This document shows, in pieces, positions 32,599 to 42,760 of a stretch of 64,000 bases of DNA. The DNA is from Verticillium longisporum (lineage: Eukaryota > Ascomycota > Sordariomycetes > Glomerellales > Plectosphaerellaceae), in the NCBI GenBank assembly GCA_019188255.1, contig JAETXT010000010.1, positions 620,001-684,000 of the forward strand. Direction: 5' to 3'. Within the stretch, counting starts at the first letter, position 1, and the number at the start of each line of letters is the position of its first letter. Made by a program: the position numbers and the translations under genes. The notes beneath the pieces are model-generated. The model was not told where the DNA came from. It did no database searches and saw nothing but the letters and a program-made list of their open reading frames with translations.

Positions 32599-34626
32599 AT
32601 GGATATTACTGCCGACGAAAAACGCCCCAACTCTCCGCCGGATGAACTTCTCAAGAAGGGTGCCGCGTCGGATTTCCAATGGTCAGAAGAAGAAGAGAAG
32701 AAGTTGCTGAGGAAGTACGTCATTCGTGAAGCTAATGCTCGTTGTCGCATCCATGCTAACTTCCACACAGAATCGACTTCGTTGTTATGCCACTGTTGAT
32801 TGCGGGGTTCTTCGCTTTGCAGCTAGACCGGGGAAACATGTTGGTCAAAGATTGGTCATTTCGTTCTCCAATACTGATCATCAACATAGCGGCAATGCTT
32901 TGACGGATAACTTTTTCGTCGATGTTGGCATCACACAGAACCAGTTCAATGTTGGCCAACAGCTCTTGTCCGTCGGTATCATTCTGCTTGAGGTTTGTGG
33001 ATCGACCTCCGAATCTATAGTTTCGGCTAACCACTTCCAAGATCCCTTCCAACCTGATTTTATACCGTGTTGGGCCAACTCTTTGGATCGGTGGCCAGAT
33101 AGTAGCCTGGTATGCCTCGTATTCTTCCGTGATATTTCCATGAGCTGAGATCCGTAGGGGACTTGTTGCTACCTTCCAGGCTTTCCAGAATGGGCTCACT
33201 TCATTCATGGTAACGCGACTCCTTCTTGGGTACGTTGGTCGCCAATGTTATGCTCCGCCAGAACTAACATGCATAGACTATGTGAAGCTGGTTTCATCCC
33301 TGCGGCGCTTTTCACTCTCACACGATGGTATAAGCGGGATGAAATAAGCCGCCGATTCTCTTGGTTTTTTGTCGGTAACCTGTTCGCATTAGCTATGACC
33401 GGCATTATTGCCTATGGAGTGTGAGTATGACAATTCCCGCTCATTCTCATAATCACTGATCACAATGTTAGTCTCCACATGCGAGGCATTGCTGGTTTGG
33501 CCGGCTGGCAATGGCTGTTCATTGTAAGCAACACCCTTTCCACCAGCGCGTATCTTCTGTGCTCCGATGCTAACACAATCCTTCAGCTTGAGGGCATTTT
33601 CACAGTCTTAATCGGTATTGGATTTTTGACCACATTTCCGAACAAGATTAGTGATCCCGTCTCTAATTTGGGGTATCGCTACTTTACTGAGCGTGAAGCC
33701 CAAATTATATATGAGAGAGTGCTGCGCGATGACCCTACCAAGGCCCAACCAAAGCGCCACGTCACGTGGGCCGAAATCAAGAGCACAGTCTGTATCTTAC
33801 CGACCTCCGCTCCTATCCACAGATTGGCTAATTGATGATAATAGTTGACAAACTGGCGTCTGTTGCCCCATCTCGGGTTCACGATCGCTGGCCTGGCCCC
33901 TCCTCAGGCATTCGGTTCATATGCCCCGAGCTTGGTCGTCAGCTTCGGCTTTGGGAGACTGGAGTCTAATGCGCTTGTTTCGATCGGATCTTGGGGGCTG
34001 ATGTTTGTCAACCTGTTATTCGGGTGGTCGGCGTAAGCATGATTCACTTTTCAACCGTAGCGTACGGCTAGGACTGAATTTGGCAACGCAGTGACAAGCT
34101 TGGAGTCCGCGGTCCCTTTGTGTCTCTCGGTTTCCTTTTAGGCTTCGCCTTTAACGTAAGGTCCCCTCCAAAATGGGCTGTGGTCCTCATATTGACGTTA
34201 TCATAGATCGGAAATCGCATCCTCGTCGAATCGACAAACTCAAATCTCAAATTCGGCATCCTCATATGTTCGATCGCTTTCTCCTGGCCCTGGCGTAAGT
34301 GATCCAATGCTTCTTGATGAAACCTCAGATCTCACTGACATTCTTTGTGTAAAGATGCTATCAACGGATCTTGGCTGGCCCTCAATGCCAAGACTGCCGG
34401 TGAACGGTCCATCACAATGGCACTTCACATCATGGCTGCAAACTGTTCCGGAATCATCGGCAAACAGCTGTTCCGCTCCGAGGATGCCCCTCTTTACAGG
34501 ACTGGATTCTCGGTGATTGCGGGCCTGTCTGCCGCTGCTTTTGTTCTGTCGATTGTGGCCAACGTCCAGTATTACTTCTTGAATGGGCAACAGCTGCGCA
34601 AAACCGGACTCAAATTCATGTACTGA
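32599..34626 (+). CDS. MFS transporter, Dal5/Tna1 type, twelve exons
   Basis: Exons: 32599-32714, 32771-32839, 32890-32992, 33042-33109, 33158-33229, 33277-33420, 33472-33523, 33587-33787, 33845-34032, 34092-34155, 34207-34294 and 34355-34626; 478 residues. Every junction is GT-AG and keeps one continuous family-like frame. Landmarks: L-D-R-G-N-I-G-N-A in TM1, Q-F-N-V-G-Q-Q, L-L-L-G-L-C-E-A-G-F-I-P-A between TM4 and TM5, F-L-T-T-F-P before the central loop, and F-R-S-E-D-A-P-L-Y-R-T-G late. The family imports nicotinate, allantoate, pantothenate and similar anions. Eleven introns in 2 kb is far above the neighbours and suggests a different ancestry for this transporter lineage. Divergence from the sulfatase hints at uptake of its product; inference. 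Confidence 0.92.
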
Positions 34627-34766
34627 GAACATCAGTCCGGACGAGAATGGGACCTTGGTTTATGATCCATTTATTAACAGAGCTCTTTAGAGTTCGTCAG
34701 AAGTAATCTAGCATATCAAACTACCTAGGTAGGCGAGTGTTGTGGCGACACAGCAGCAGTGCTCCT

Positions 34767-35495
34767 TCAATCGTCGACTCTTCCCAGCTCGGCTTCCAAA
34801 GCATCAGCCATTTCTCCGAGAGTGTCGTACTTCCAATCCCAAATCTCCTGATCTCTGTTGCCCATGACGGCACCTGGGCGGATGATCCATGATGACTTGA
34901 TGCCTATCTCCTTTGCCGGGTGGTGGTCGTGGAATTGGCTCTGTGCAGTCTGAATAACATGCTCCTTGTCCACTCCAAATCTTTCTTTGACTTCCCGTAG
35001 CATATGCACGAAGTTTTGCAGGTTCGGCTTGTAACTACCAACATCCTGAGCGGTGATGATAAGGTCGAAAGGCACGCCCTGCAGCGGTCCCTCATTCGAC
35101 CCCTTGAACGATTCGCGGTCGACATTGGACAAGACAACGAGCTTGAAGTGGGACGAGAGTCGTCGCAGGGCGTCGACAGTATCGGGAAAAGCGGGCCAAG
35201 AGCTGACAGAGTTGCCGAAGGCCTCGCTCTCGGCTGCATTCGGGGCTGCAAGCCCGAGTTTGGTCGCAATCTGGGGATGAATTGTGGCAAGCAGTTGAGC
35301 ATACTTTAGCTCCGGTGTCTTGGCTTGCTGGGCAGCCTCGCATTCATGGAATACATCGAGGAGATGCGATCGAGAGAATGAAGCGGAGTTCTTGTCTAGG
35401 AGAGGCTGAAGAGCGGTGAGCGCACCTTGCTCCCAGTCGATAAGCGTGCCATAGACGTCAAAAGCAAGTAGTTTGTAGTCGGAGATCTTCGACAT
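34767..35495 (-). CDS. HAD-superfamily haloacid dehalogenase-type hydrolase
   Basis: Single exon, 242 residues. HAD motif I is F-D-V-Y-G-T-L-I-D with nucleophile Asp13, motif II L-S-N (Ser123), motif III Lys156 in S-Y-K-P-N, and motif IV a late Asp/Glu region. The sequence best fits type II L-2-haloacid dehalogenase-like proteins, which are widespread in fungi and usually lack proven dehalogenase activity; phosphatase action on a small metabolite is equally possible. ATG at 35495 chosen at the family-typical start; an in-frame ATG at 35615 would add 40 unconserved residues. Located in the cytosol by absence of a signal. Confidence 0.9.
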   Translation of the reverse strand: MSKISDYKLLAFDVYGTLIDWEQGALTALQPLLDKNSASFSRSHLLDVFHECEAAQQAKTPELKYAQLLATIHPQIATKLGLAAPNAAESEAFGNSVSSWPAFPDTVDALRRLSSHFKLVVLSNVDRESFKGSNEGPLQGVPFDLIITAQDVGSYKPNLQNFVHMLREVKERFGVDKEHVIQTAQSQFHDHHPAKEIGIKSSWIIRPGAVMGNRDQEIWDWKYDTLGEMADALEAELGRVDD

Positions 35496-36261
35496 GATGC
35501 TTGGACGAATTATTGTTGCTAATGGTGGTCGTAAAGTGTAAGGTGAATGGATTTTCCAGCTTTGGTGCAAGTCCGGGAACGATCGAACGTGTGAGTGTTT
35601 GGTCTTATTTATCAATTTCTCAATGATTTTAGGATCATTGCTCGTGACAAGGCTTAGTTGATTCGAAGATTCGAGACTCTTGTTGAAGGCATGTCGACGG
35701 CGCGCCCTTTCCCCGCAATCAATGTCATTCTTTACCCCTCACAACGGAGGTGCGGCCGTGTGGGTCCCGACCCGGGCCGGCGTCTGGTTTTAATAGCCGG
35801 TCTGCCGGTATATTGCCGGTCAAGCCCACATGTCAACCGACGATGGGCTGGCATAGATGTTCTACTAATCATGGCTTATATGATTAGCACCGCCTCCGAC
35901 CCTTCATTGAGGGGGAGACTTTTTTCCCGTTCGGTCCAAGATTGTCGCATCTTCACACCTCGCATGGATTTGACCCCATTTGAATACTCCATTTCAAGTT
36001 TTTTGACAACCAGAAACGCAGGAATTAAAGCCACGCCACAAAGGGCGAAGTTGATGTCACCGGCAATCGTAAGCTACTTTCAGACTCAAAACTTATGAAG
36101 AGGTCGGAAGACTGCCCTTTTAACGATACTGGCCAAAAACATCGAGACCGCTCCTAAGTGTCACTAAATTCTCTGCCGCGTGTTTTCCGCTTGAATTCTA
36201 CTTTAGTATAGTTCCCCTTTGTTGCCCATTTGGCCGCACAACATGTACGGTGTTCCATCAA
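35496..36261. other. Intergenic, nothing recognised
   Basis: Between the dehalogenase promoter side and the dioxygenase relic. The missing first part of the dioxygenase was looked for here and not found. Confidence 0.5.
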
Positions 36262-37101
36262 TCCAGCATGGCTTACATTCTCAGCTATACTTCATGCAGG
36301 AAATGAAGGAGGAACGCCCGTGGTATCGAGCATCGGCCTCTCCACCGAGATCAAGCACTCTGTGCCTGACTTGTTCGACAAAGTATTAGGTCAGGAGTTT
36401 TCGTTGTGTTTATCGGTACGGGACGCAAAGTTTGGTTTCATCGACGGGCACAAGTGTCTTTGGCGCGAATGGCCAGCATGTACTGCCAACTGATGATGAA
36501 TAAACCGCTCGAAGAAAGATTGAGGACGAGATTCGGCGCCACAGTAATGTTCCCAGATGGAACGACGTTGGCAGTCTAACGGTGGCACGTCAACTCGTAT
36601 GCATGTGTTCCTCGTCATTAAAAAAAGACTAGGCTAATCCTTAATCTCACGGCAGTGGTGCGTATTCACAAGGAGACGGGGCTCGAGGCGTGTTTCGGTA
36701 ACGTGTCAAGTGCCTGGGGCCGCAGCACGCAACGTGGAGCGACGGAGCCGCCGTTTCGAGGTGACAAAAGCTCTATCACGTGCCGCCGTCATACGGCGAC
36801 GGAGAACAGATTTCAAAGAAGTACCTGGACCTAGGTAGCATTGTCGCTTGCTGACTCATCCCAAGTTTTGGTAAAATGGGAGAAGGGTGATATCCTTCTC
36901 ATCGACGTAGTCCGAAAGATCACTGTCAGAATTGTGCAGCGACGCCAATCCTCGCCGTGCAAACCCCTAATCTGCGCCTCTAAGAGTGAAAGGCAGGTTC
37001 TTGCTGCATTATGGGTTGCTGGAGATCGCATCGAGGATTATGATGAGAGCAAGAAATTCCTTGCTGACAGCCCGAGAAGACCGGTGGCCCAAACTGCTTA
37101 G
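36262..37101 (+). pseudogene. Decayed TauD/TfdA-family Fe(II)/2-oxoglutarate dioxygenase
   Basis: Recognisable family pieces occur in correct order on one strand but in different frames: G-N-E-G-G-T-P-V-V-S-S (about 36300-36340), H-V-L-P-T-D-D-E then a TAA at 36501-36503, then R-R-K-I-E-D-E-I-R-R-H-S-N and W-N-D-V-G-S-L-T-V (to about 36570); E-T-G-L-E-A-C-F-G-N-V-S-S-A-W-G-R-S-T-Q (about 36680-36735); V-P-P-S-Y-G-D-G-E-Q-I (about 36780-36810); V-K-W-E-K-G-D-I-L-L-I-D (about 36870-36905); and E-R-Q-V-L-A-A-L-W (about 36990-37016). The region expected to hold the distal iron-binding His (V-Q-H-A-R type) reads Q-R-R with an insertion. At least three frame changes and one stop make it non-functional. 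The 5' third is missing. Confidence 0.75.
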
Positions 37102-37401
37102 ATTGCTGGCGTTCAGCCTGCCTTGTGTGGCTTAGCAAAACCACGTCGCGCGTGCCGGTAATGATACCACCAGAGAGGACAGCTGTGGCAGCAAGGCAGA
37201 CTTGATACTAACTCAAAGTGCCTTGCCATGTGCGGGGTACGTCAGCCACTCAGCCCGAGCGGGGTATGTCGATGACAGGGCCGATGATGACATGGGTTTT
37301 TGTGGACGTGCTTTCAACATGCAATGAACATTCGTCGTTCGAGTCAGCCTCAAAAGTTCCAGAACAGCTCATAATTCCTGTATTGTCGACTAATTAGAAG
37401 C
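37102..37401. promoter_or_regulatory. Upstream region of the GNAT gene
   Basis: About 300 bp with no ORF and no recognised site. Confidence 0.35.
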
Positions 37402-38012
37402 ATGGCTGCCCCATGTAGCTACCGCTTCGCCACTCGAGAAGGTAATTAGCTCTTACTGATGGTTAAGAACCAAAGACGAAATGCTTTTAGTACTGATCAA
37501 TTCTATCATATGTAGATGTCCCAATAATCTACTCTTTCCTTCACGAAGGGTCCAGTGAACAGGACCCTGAAAGTACACCGAAGGTCACAGAGGCGAAACT
37601 TCTTGAGACGCTGAGCTTCGTAGAGTCCAGCAAAGATGTAAGAAGAGGACTTTCATTCACGCCAGGCTTCGCAAAGACTCTCTTACTTATCTCTCCCGAA
37701 GGAGACATAGCTGGAATGGCTATGTTCTTCTACAACTACTCTACGTGGTCGGCCGAGCCAGGGATTTGCCTTGAGGAACTCTTTGTATCCAAAAGATACC
37801 GGCGCCGGGGATACGCAGGTCTTTTAATCAAGAGATTGGCCACTGAAGCTCACGAGCTGGGTGGCACCAAGTTGGAATGGAACTGCTATAGAAGCAACGA
37901 GTCCGCTTTGAAATTCTACGACAGCCTTGGAGCGAAGCGAATGGAACACTGGATGACGCTCAGGCTGGATAACGAGGCAATGGATCAACTAACCAAAGCT
38001 GGAGAAATCTGA
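37402..38012 (+). CDS. GNAT-family N-acetyltransferase
   Basis: Exons 37402-37441 and 37516-38012, 178 residues. The acetyl-CoA-binding motif A is L-E-E-L-F-V-S-x-R-Y-R-R-R-G-Y-A-x-x-L-I (about 108-127), followed by W-N-C-Y-R-S-N-E-S-A-L-K-F-Y-D-S-L-G-A, the motif B segment typical of small-molecule acetyltransferases resembling spermidine/diamine N-acetyltransferases (SAT type). Likely cytosolic; acetylates a polyamine, thialysine-like amine or another small amine. The 74-bp intron (gtaatt to tgtag) is needed to attach the short first exon with the ATG. Not obviously linked to its neighbours. Confidence 0.9.
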
Positions 38013-38137
38013 ATGGTGCAGTTGACGTCAAGTACGATTTCCATAGCGATCAACTCCAACTCGTTAAAATGGTTTAATCGCGAAGTATTCTTATTACAAA
38101 ACAGAAAAGACGCCAAGACAGGCATATATCATGCTTC

Positions 38138-38940
38138 TTAGCCAGTAGCACCGCAAGCGGGCTCGGCGGCACCAATGAGAGACCCAATGTTGTCGTTGAA
38201 AGCTCCAATGACAGTCTCCAGAGCACCAACAAGTGCCTCGCAAGTAGACGAGCCAGCATCCTCCATGGAGGCTGAAAGACTGATGAATGCCTGACTCTCC
38301 CAATGATCGTCATCCCAGGCATATCGGCTGATATGGAAGTTCTTGGGGGCCTTGAAGGCGTCAATACCCACCTTGCCACCTTCTCCCCTGACAGGCGGTC
38401 GATCCGCTGTCATACGGTAAGGCTCTGAGAGTCCACCAACCAGCTCGGTCATGCCCCACACAAGACCGTGACGGAACTCTGGTGGCCAGTTGCCGTGAGC
38501 TAGAACGTTGAGTGTATCCCCCGTAGGCCCAAGACCAGAGACAACTTCCGTGTCTTCGTCCCATCCCTCGACATTGCAGCCTCCTTCAAGACACTTCTCC
38601 CAGAGTCTGGAAGTTGGTTAGATTCATCGTACTTTTTCATGGCAGTCAAGGGTAGTATGTACTGATCTGCGATGTCGCGAGGATTCTTCGATCCGTAGTT
38701 CACTTTCTCCGTGGATGCTGAAACAATCTAGCGTCTCTCGTTTAGCACCACTTCAAAAGCTTTACTCATGGAAAGGCGTCTTACTGTGCAAGGAATGGCT
38801 TTATCGGTGCATGCATTGAGGCCCTCCTGTACGTTTTGAGCCTGGCGGGTTTGGATGTGGGTGGCATCATCTCGAGCATTGAGCGAAATGACTGCGCCTG
38901 AGGCCGTTGAGGCCAAAGCAAGGATGGAGGCGGACTTCAT
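38138..38940 (-). CDS. Secreted protein of unknown function
   Basis: Exons 38940-38785, 38727-38663 and 38606-38138, 229 residues. A signal peptide covers about residues 1-16 (cleavage after S-G-A), followed by a short pro-region with D-D and T-R-Q. The mature part has five or six cysteines (near A-C-T-D, P-C-T, K-C-L-E-G-G-C, S-T-C-E and A-C-G), a Trp/Asp-rich middle and an alanine/glycine-rich C-terminus. I recognise no domain. Both introns (57 and 56 bp) are GT-AG with CTAAC-like branches and are required for one frame. A strong TATA-like box lies 134 bp upstream. Candidate secreted effector or wall-associated protein; function not assigned. Confidence 0.75.
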
Positions 38941-39932
38941 GATAATGGTAAGTGCTTTAAGGGTATTTGAAAATGGAGTAATGAATCTTGATTGTCCGAA
39001 TAGATTTTGGTTTGAGAATTATTTTTGTTGTTGCGGTATGGACCTTCAACCATAGGAGAGACGAGGACGCATGCTTTTATATATCTGCTCAGACACCAAA
39101 AGCGATGCGTCTTTACTTTGTAGTCACAAAACATGGGTGTTCACCATGTCTTGTGAGCCAGCTATGCAACTGACGTCGCTTGGGGGCGCACTGAACCCAC
39201 TGGTTACCGAGATCATTCGAACTGTCGCTATTATTATCGAGCTTCCTACCAAGCTGCCGATGCAGATCTCGAGCCTTGTAGTTAGTTCAGCCAAGCAGAG
39301 TTAAGGTTCGGAGATCAAAAACCTAAGCTTTCAGGGCCAACCGCATGATATGCAGATGAACGCCAATTAAATCTCCCGTAGCGTTGCAGTTGAAGGATCG
39401 TGGCGATTGCAAAGCACTGCCCTGCTTGGGGACCAGGACCCTGCAGCGACCGATTAAGTGTCGATCTGCATCATCCGCAGCCGCCAGCTGAGAGGATTCA
39501 CCAAAACGTCATAACCAGCTACAGCCCGCTTTCAGCCTTCAAATCCTTCAGGGCTTTACCAGGCCGTAGCGGGCAAAGAATCTTGTCAATCGACACAGGC
39601 ACGCGACACAACGCACGCAACAATGCTGTAGGCACACGACCAAGCTGGCAGGGCGTCTATTGCGGCTACAGTCGGGGCTAGCATCCCTTGTTGATCGAGT
39701 TCGCCGTGAGCTGATAGGATTTCATGGATTTGCCTGGCCACCAGAAATTCTTAGCTGCTCCGAGATTTCTATTCTAAGTATAGATATCGTGCTGACCAAC
39801 GATGCGGCGATCTTCACGTCATTTCTACAGCCAGGTCGATGGCTGACACCCGATTTCATCTCGCGAACAGTTCCTTTGGGTCGGTGCTTGATACACAACC
39901 ACGACCATTTGAGTTTTTGGAGCCCGCGGATC
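38941..39932. other. Intergenic, nothing recognised beyond a TATA-like box
   Basis: About 1 kb separating the secreted-protein gene from the downstream end of the paraoxonase-like gene; both run on the minus strand. Confidence 0.5.
39074..39085 (-). promoter_or_regulatory. TATA box of the secreted-protein gene
   Basis: On the minus strand the sequence reads gatatataaaag, a near-consensus TATA element, 134 bp upstream of the ATG at 38940. Confidence 0.5.
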
Positions 39933-41365
39933 TTACTGCTTTGGCTCGCAAACGGCGATGAAGGGCGAAAGGACACCTGAAGACGTCAGCAAGCGAAAGT
40001 AAGCAGTGCTTGTGGCCAAACACTCACTGCTCAGAAAAAGCCTGCCCGTCTTGACATCATGAAGAGCCGTCGTAGCCGCAGGAAGTACCTCACCGCGCGC
40101 ATCTTCAAGCACTTTGTCGACGGTATATCCCTTCTCACCCTTGCTCACGCGCAGTACGGCGGCAGCTGGAAAAGAGTTGCGTGGGTCATCGAAAGCCTTC
40201 ACCATGTCGAAAGCGACTGGAAACGCAGCAACGAAAATGTCGCCATTTTGATCAACAGAGAGGTTGTCGATGCTGTATCCGGTTTTGATCTCTTGAACAT
40301 GCTTGATACTGTGGTCTTCGAGGATCCGGTAGACATGAATTCCACCTGTACCTACGCTTGGGACGTAGAGAAGTCCATCGCGACCGAGAGCGAGGCCGTT
40401 GGGAAACTTAAGTTGGTCGGCGATCTTTCTGCAGCCTCCAGATGCGGTGCAAACATTGACGTCGCCTGTCTTGAGGATGAACCCCAACTGGTGCTTCTAA
40501 GGATAGAGACGTCAGTATTGCCCTTGGCTCTATGTCTCCAAAAAAAAAAGAAAGAAAGAAACACTTACGATTCCAACCTTGTCCTGTCCGTGGTCGTTCG
40601 TGAAGTAAAACAGGTCTCTAGCGAGAGCGGCCACGCGGTTGGGCGTCGCGACGGCATCATTGGCGTAGGTGCGGATGTGCTTCATCGAAGTGGCGCCGGC
40701 GCCAGTCTCAAAGACCTCGATTGTGGAATTGGCTCCAATTTGACCTGGGCTGATATTCGGTTTTCCCGTACGCGGATCAATGGGAGGGCGGTTGTTCACA
40801 GCGAACAATGTGATTGTTTCCTCGCCCTGCTCAGTCGACTCGAAGCCGGTAAAACCAACAAGGTTCAGCAGGCGGTCTCCAGCGGTGCCGGTGTATCCCT
40901 CAGTCCTGAGAACGCGAACGCTGGACGCGTCGAGGTGTGGCAGACCAAGATCTAGGGCAACTATAGCATCCCGCTGGGATTGTCCAGAGGGATCATACTT
41001 CCCACCGCTAGATTCCGGTCAGTGGGCTTTAGAACAGGTGTTGAACGGTATTGAAGGCAGCCTAACCCCAATCCCACTTGAGGAATGGTAAGTTTGAGAA
41101 ACGCAGCAAATACGTACTTCGGAATCCATTTAGACCGGCTGTCTGAGTCCGAGCAGGCAAGAAACAGTTGCCGGGTTGTCTCGGACAGCCACATATCCTC
41201 ACATGCTTCCAGTCGAGGGTCTTCGATGCGTCGGCAGGTGTATGGAAAGTCGGAGAGAGGTTGGATGGTCTTGCCGATGCCAAGGCCCATCCAGACGGCA
41301 TCCTTCAGGAAGACCTGGAAGAGTGTGGCCAAAATTGCCACGACCACGATTCCAGCTTTGAGCAT
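39933..41365 (-). CDS. Paraoxonase/arylesterase-like six-bladed propeller protein
   Basis: Exons 41365-41118, 41007-40569, 40496-40028 and 39976-39933; 399 residues. A single N-terminal hydrophobic helix (about 4-24) acts as signal or anchor. Conserved features are C-R-R-I-E-D-P-R-L-E-A-C-E-D near 45-58 (calcium-binding Glu/Asp and a Cys that pairs with one at the end of the protein), V-N-N-R-P-P in the middle, F-T-N-D-H, F-P-N-G-L-A, and the terminal S-P-F-I-A-V-C-E. Paraoxonases are calcium-dependent lactonases/esterases. The last 44-bp exon supplies the conserved C-terminal Cys. Intron 2 contains a pure A/G homopolymer stretch on the plus strand (40541-40561). The exact acceptor of intron 2 could shift by one codon. 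Confidence 0.88.
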
Positions 41366-42760
41366 GATTCCGAGTGAATAGCTTCTGAGACAATGGTGAG
41401 CCTGGAGTGTCGTTCTCAGTGTTGATAATGAGAGGAACGGCGTTGATGTGGTGGGCTTCAGGGATCTGGTATTTTGTGTGGAAATGCAGTCAACTGTGGG
41501 CCACAATTACATCATCGACCAAGTTGTCTCAGTCTCCGAATCAGCACCATCACTCGCCTCCCTCCAGACAGATCTCTATATTAAGGTAGGTAGTCGACGG
41601 TATTCATGACATTGGTGGACGAGTGGGCAGTTTCAACAAGGCAAATGAAGGTTACCTGTGGCACATGACCGTACACCATGCTGCGTGCTGCCTTTTTAAT
41701 GACACTAGATTGGGTCACTGGCAATGGACTTTCCGCTCCCCAAGGCGCTCCCCAAGGGACATCGGCCCAAGGGAAAGTCATGGTTTGGTAATTTCAGTTC
41801 AAGCCTCATGTTATCGAGCTAACTGCCAATAGTTTGAGCGTGAGCACATGCTTTTGATGTCCAGCGTCGACAAGATCGCAGGCACAGCAGCTCGAATCGC
41901 TCAGGCCTCGGCTCAGCGCTTCGGGCACCTGTCTTTCGACAAATGCGGGGTAACGCTACCCAGTTTCCCCAGGGGCTCAGGGGCGCGTGTTGATCATTTT
42001 AGAGGTAAGATCGCCAGCTGAGTGACGGCCAGCTGATCGGTGGTACGCACTAAGACGGATGACTACCAAGCAACATTCTAAGCTACGACTTGGTCACAAT
42101 GAATCAGTTGACACAAGCAATTCGATCCCTGGCCCCCATCCAAGTTTGAGCTCCGAGGCTGATGGCTTCCGAATCTCATTGTTTGTCTAAAAGTTTGGAT
42201 GAAGGACATGGGATGATTGGACAACACGTGAGGCCCGGGGACACGATCAAAAGCAATACGTGACGCCAGCATTACCTCAGACAGATGCCTTAGGCATTTT
42301 GCGCAGATGGCGTTCAATGACAACATCAACGTCTCGTTCACCTGAAAACAGCATCGTCATGCCCTTAACCTGTTCTGCGTCTTGCGTTGACACACTCCTT
42401 TCGGAACGCCGAGGGAGGTAAAGGTCGAGTCAGAGACATCAATTTTTCTGACAATTTGACATTCCCGACAGCCGTGAGCCTTGCTTGCCAAGACCCAATA
42501 TCCCCAACGCCAGCACACGGCAGTCAAGAAGCCGCGAGCTAGCACCCCTGAACTCCAGGTTTTCCCTCGCACCAGACGTCACATCGTGCATGGGCGTTAG
42601 TGGCACCGAAGATCGACATGGTCATTTCGTTCTCAACAGATTGGCCCCGTAGTAGAGAAATGATTTAAGTTGTGATGGTTTGAAGCAAGAAGGCAGGATG
42701 TTCGTCCCAGATCTCCCACTCCTCTATACTTTAAATTTCGTTTTTTGACCGCCTGCCATC
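41366..42760. other. Intergenic between divergent genes
   Basis: About 1.4 kb between the paraoxonase-like and GMC genes, divergently transcribed. A weak TATA-like word lies just before the GMC start (about 42725). No other gene seen. Confidence 0.5.

Noticed and set aside
38638..38662. 26-bp intron as the second intron of the secreted-protein gene
   Set aside because: Too short to splice; the 56-bp intron 38607-38662 has a good donor and branch and gives a better protein.
40059..40955. 298-codon plus-strand frame
   Set aside because: Lies antisense to the paraoxonase-like exons, which have conserved motifs and phase-consistent introns.
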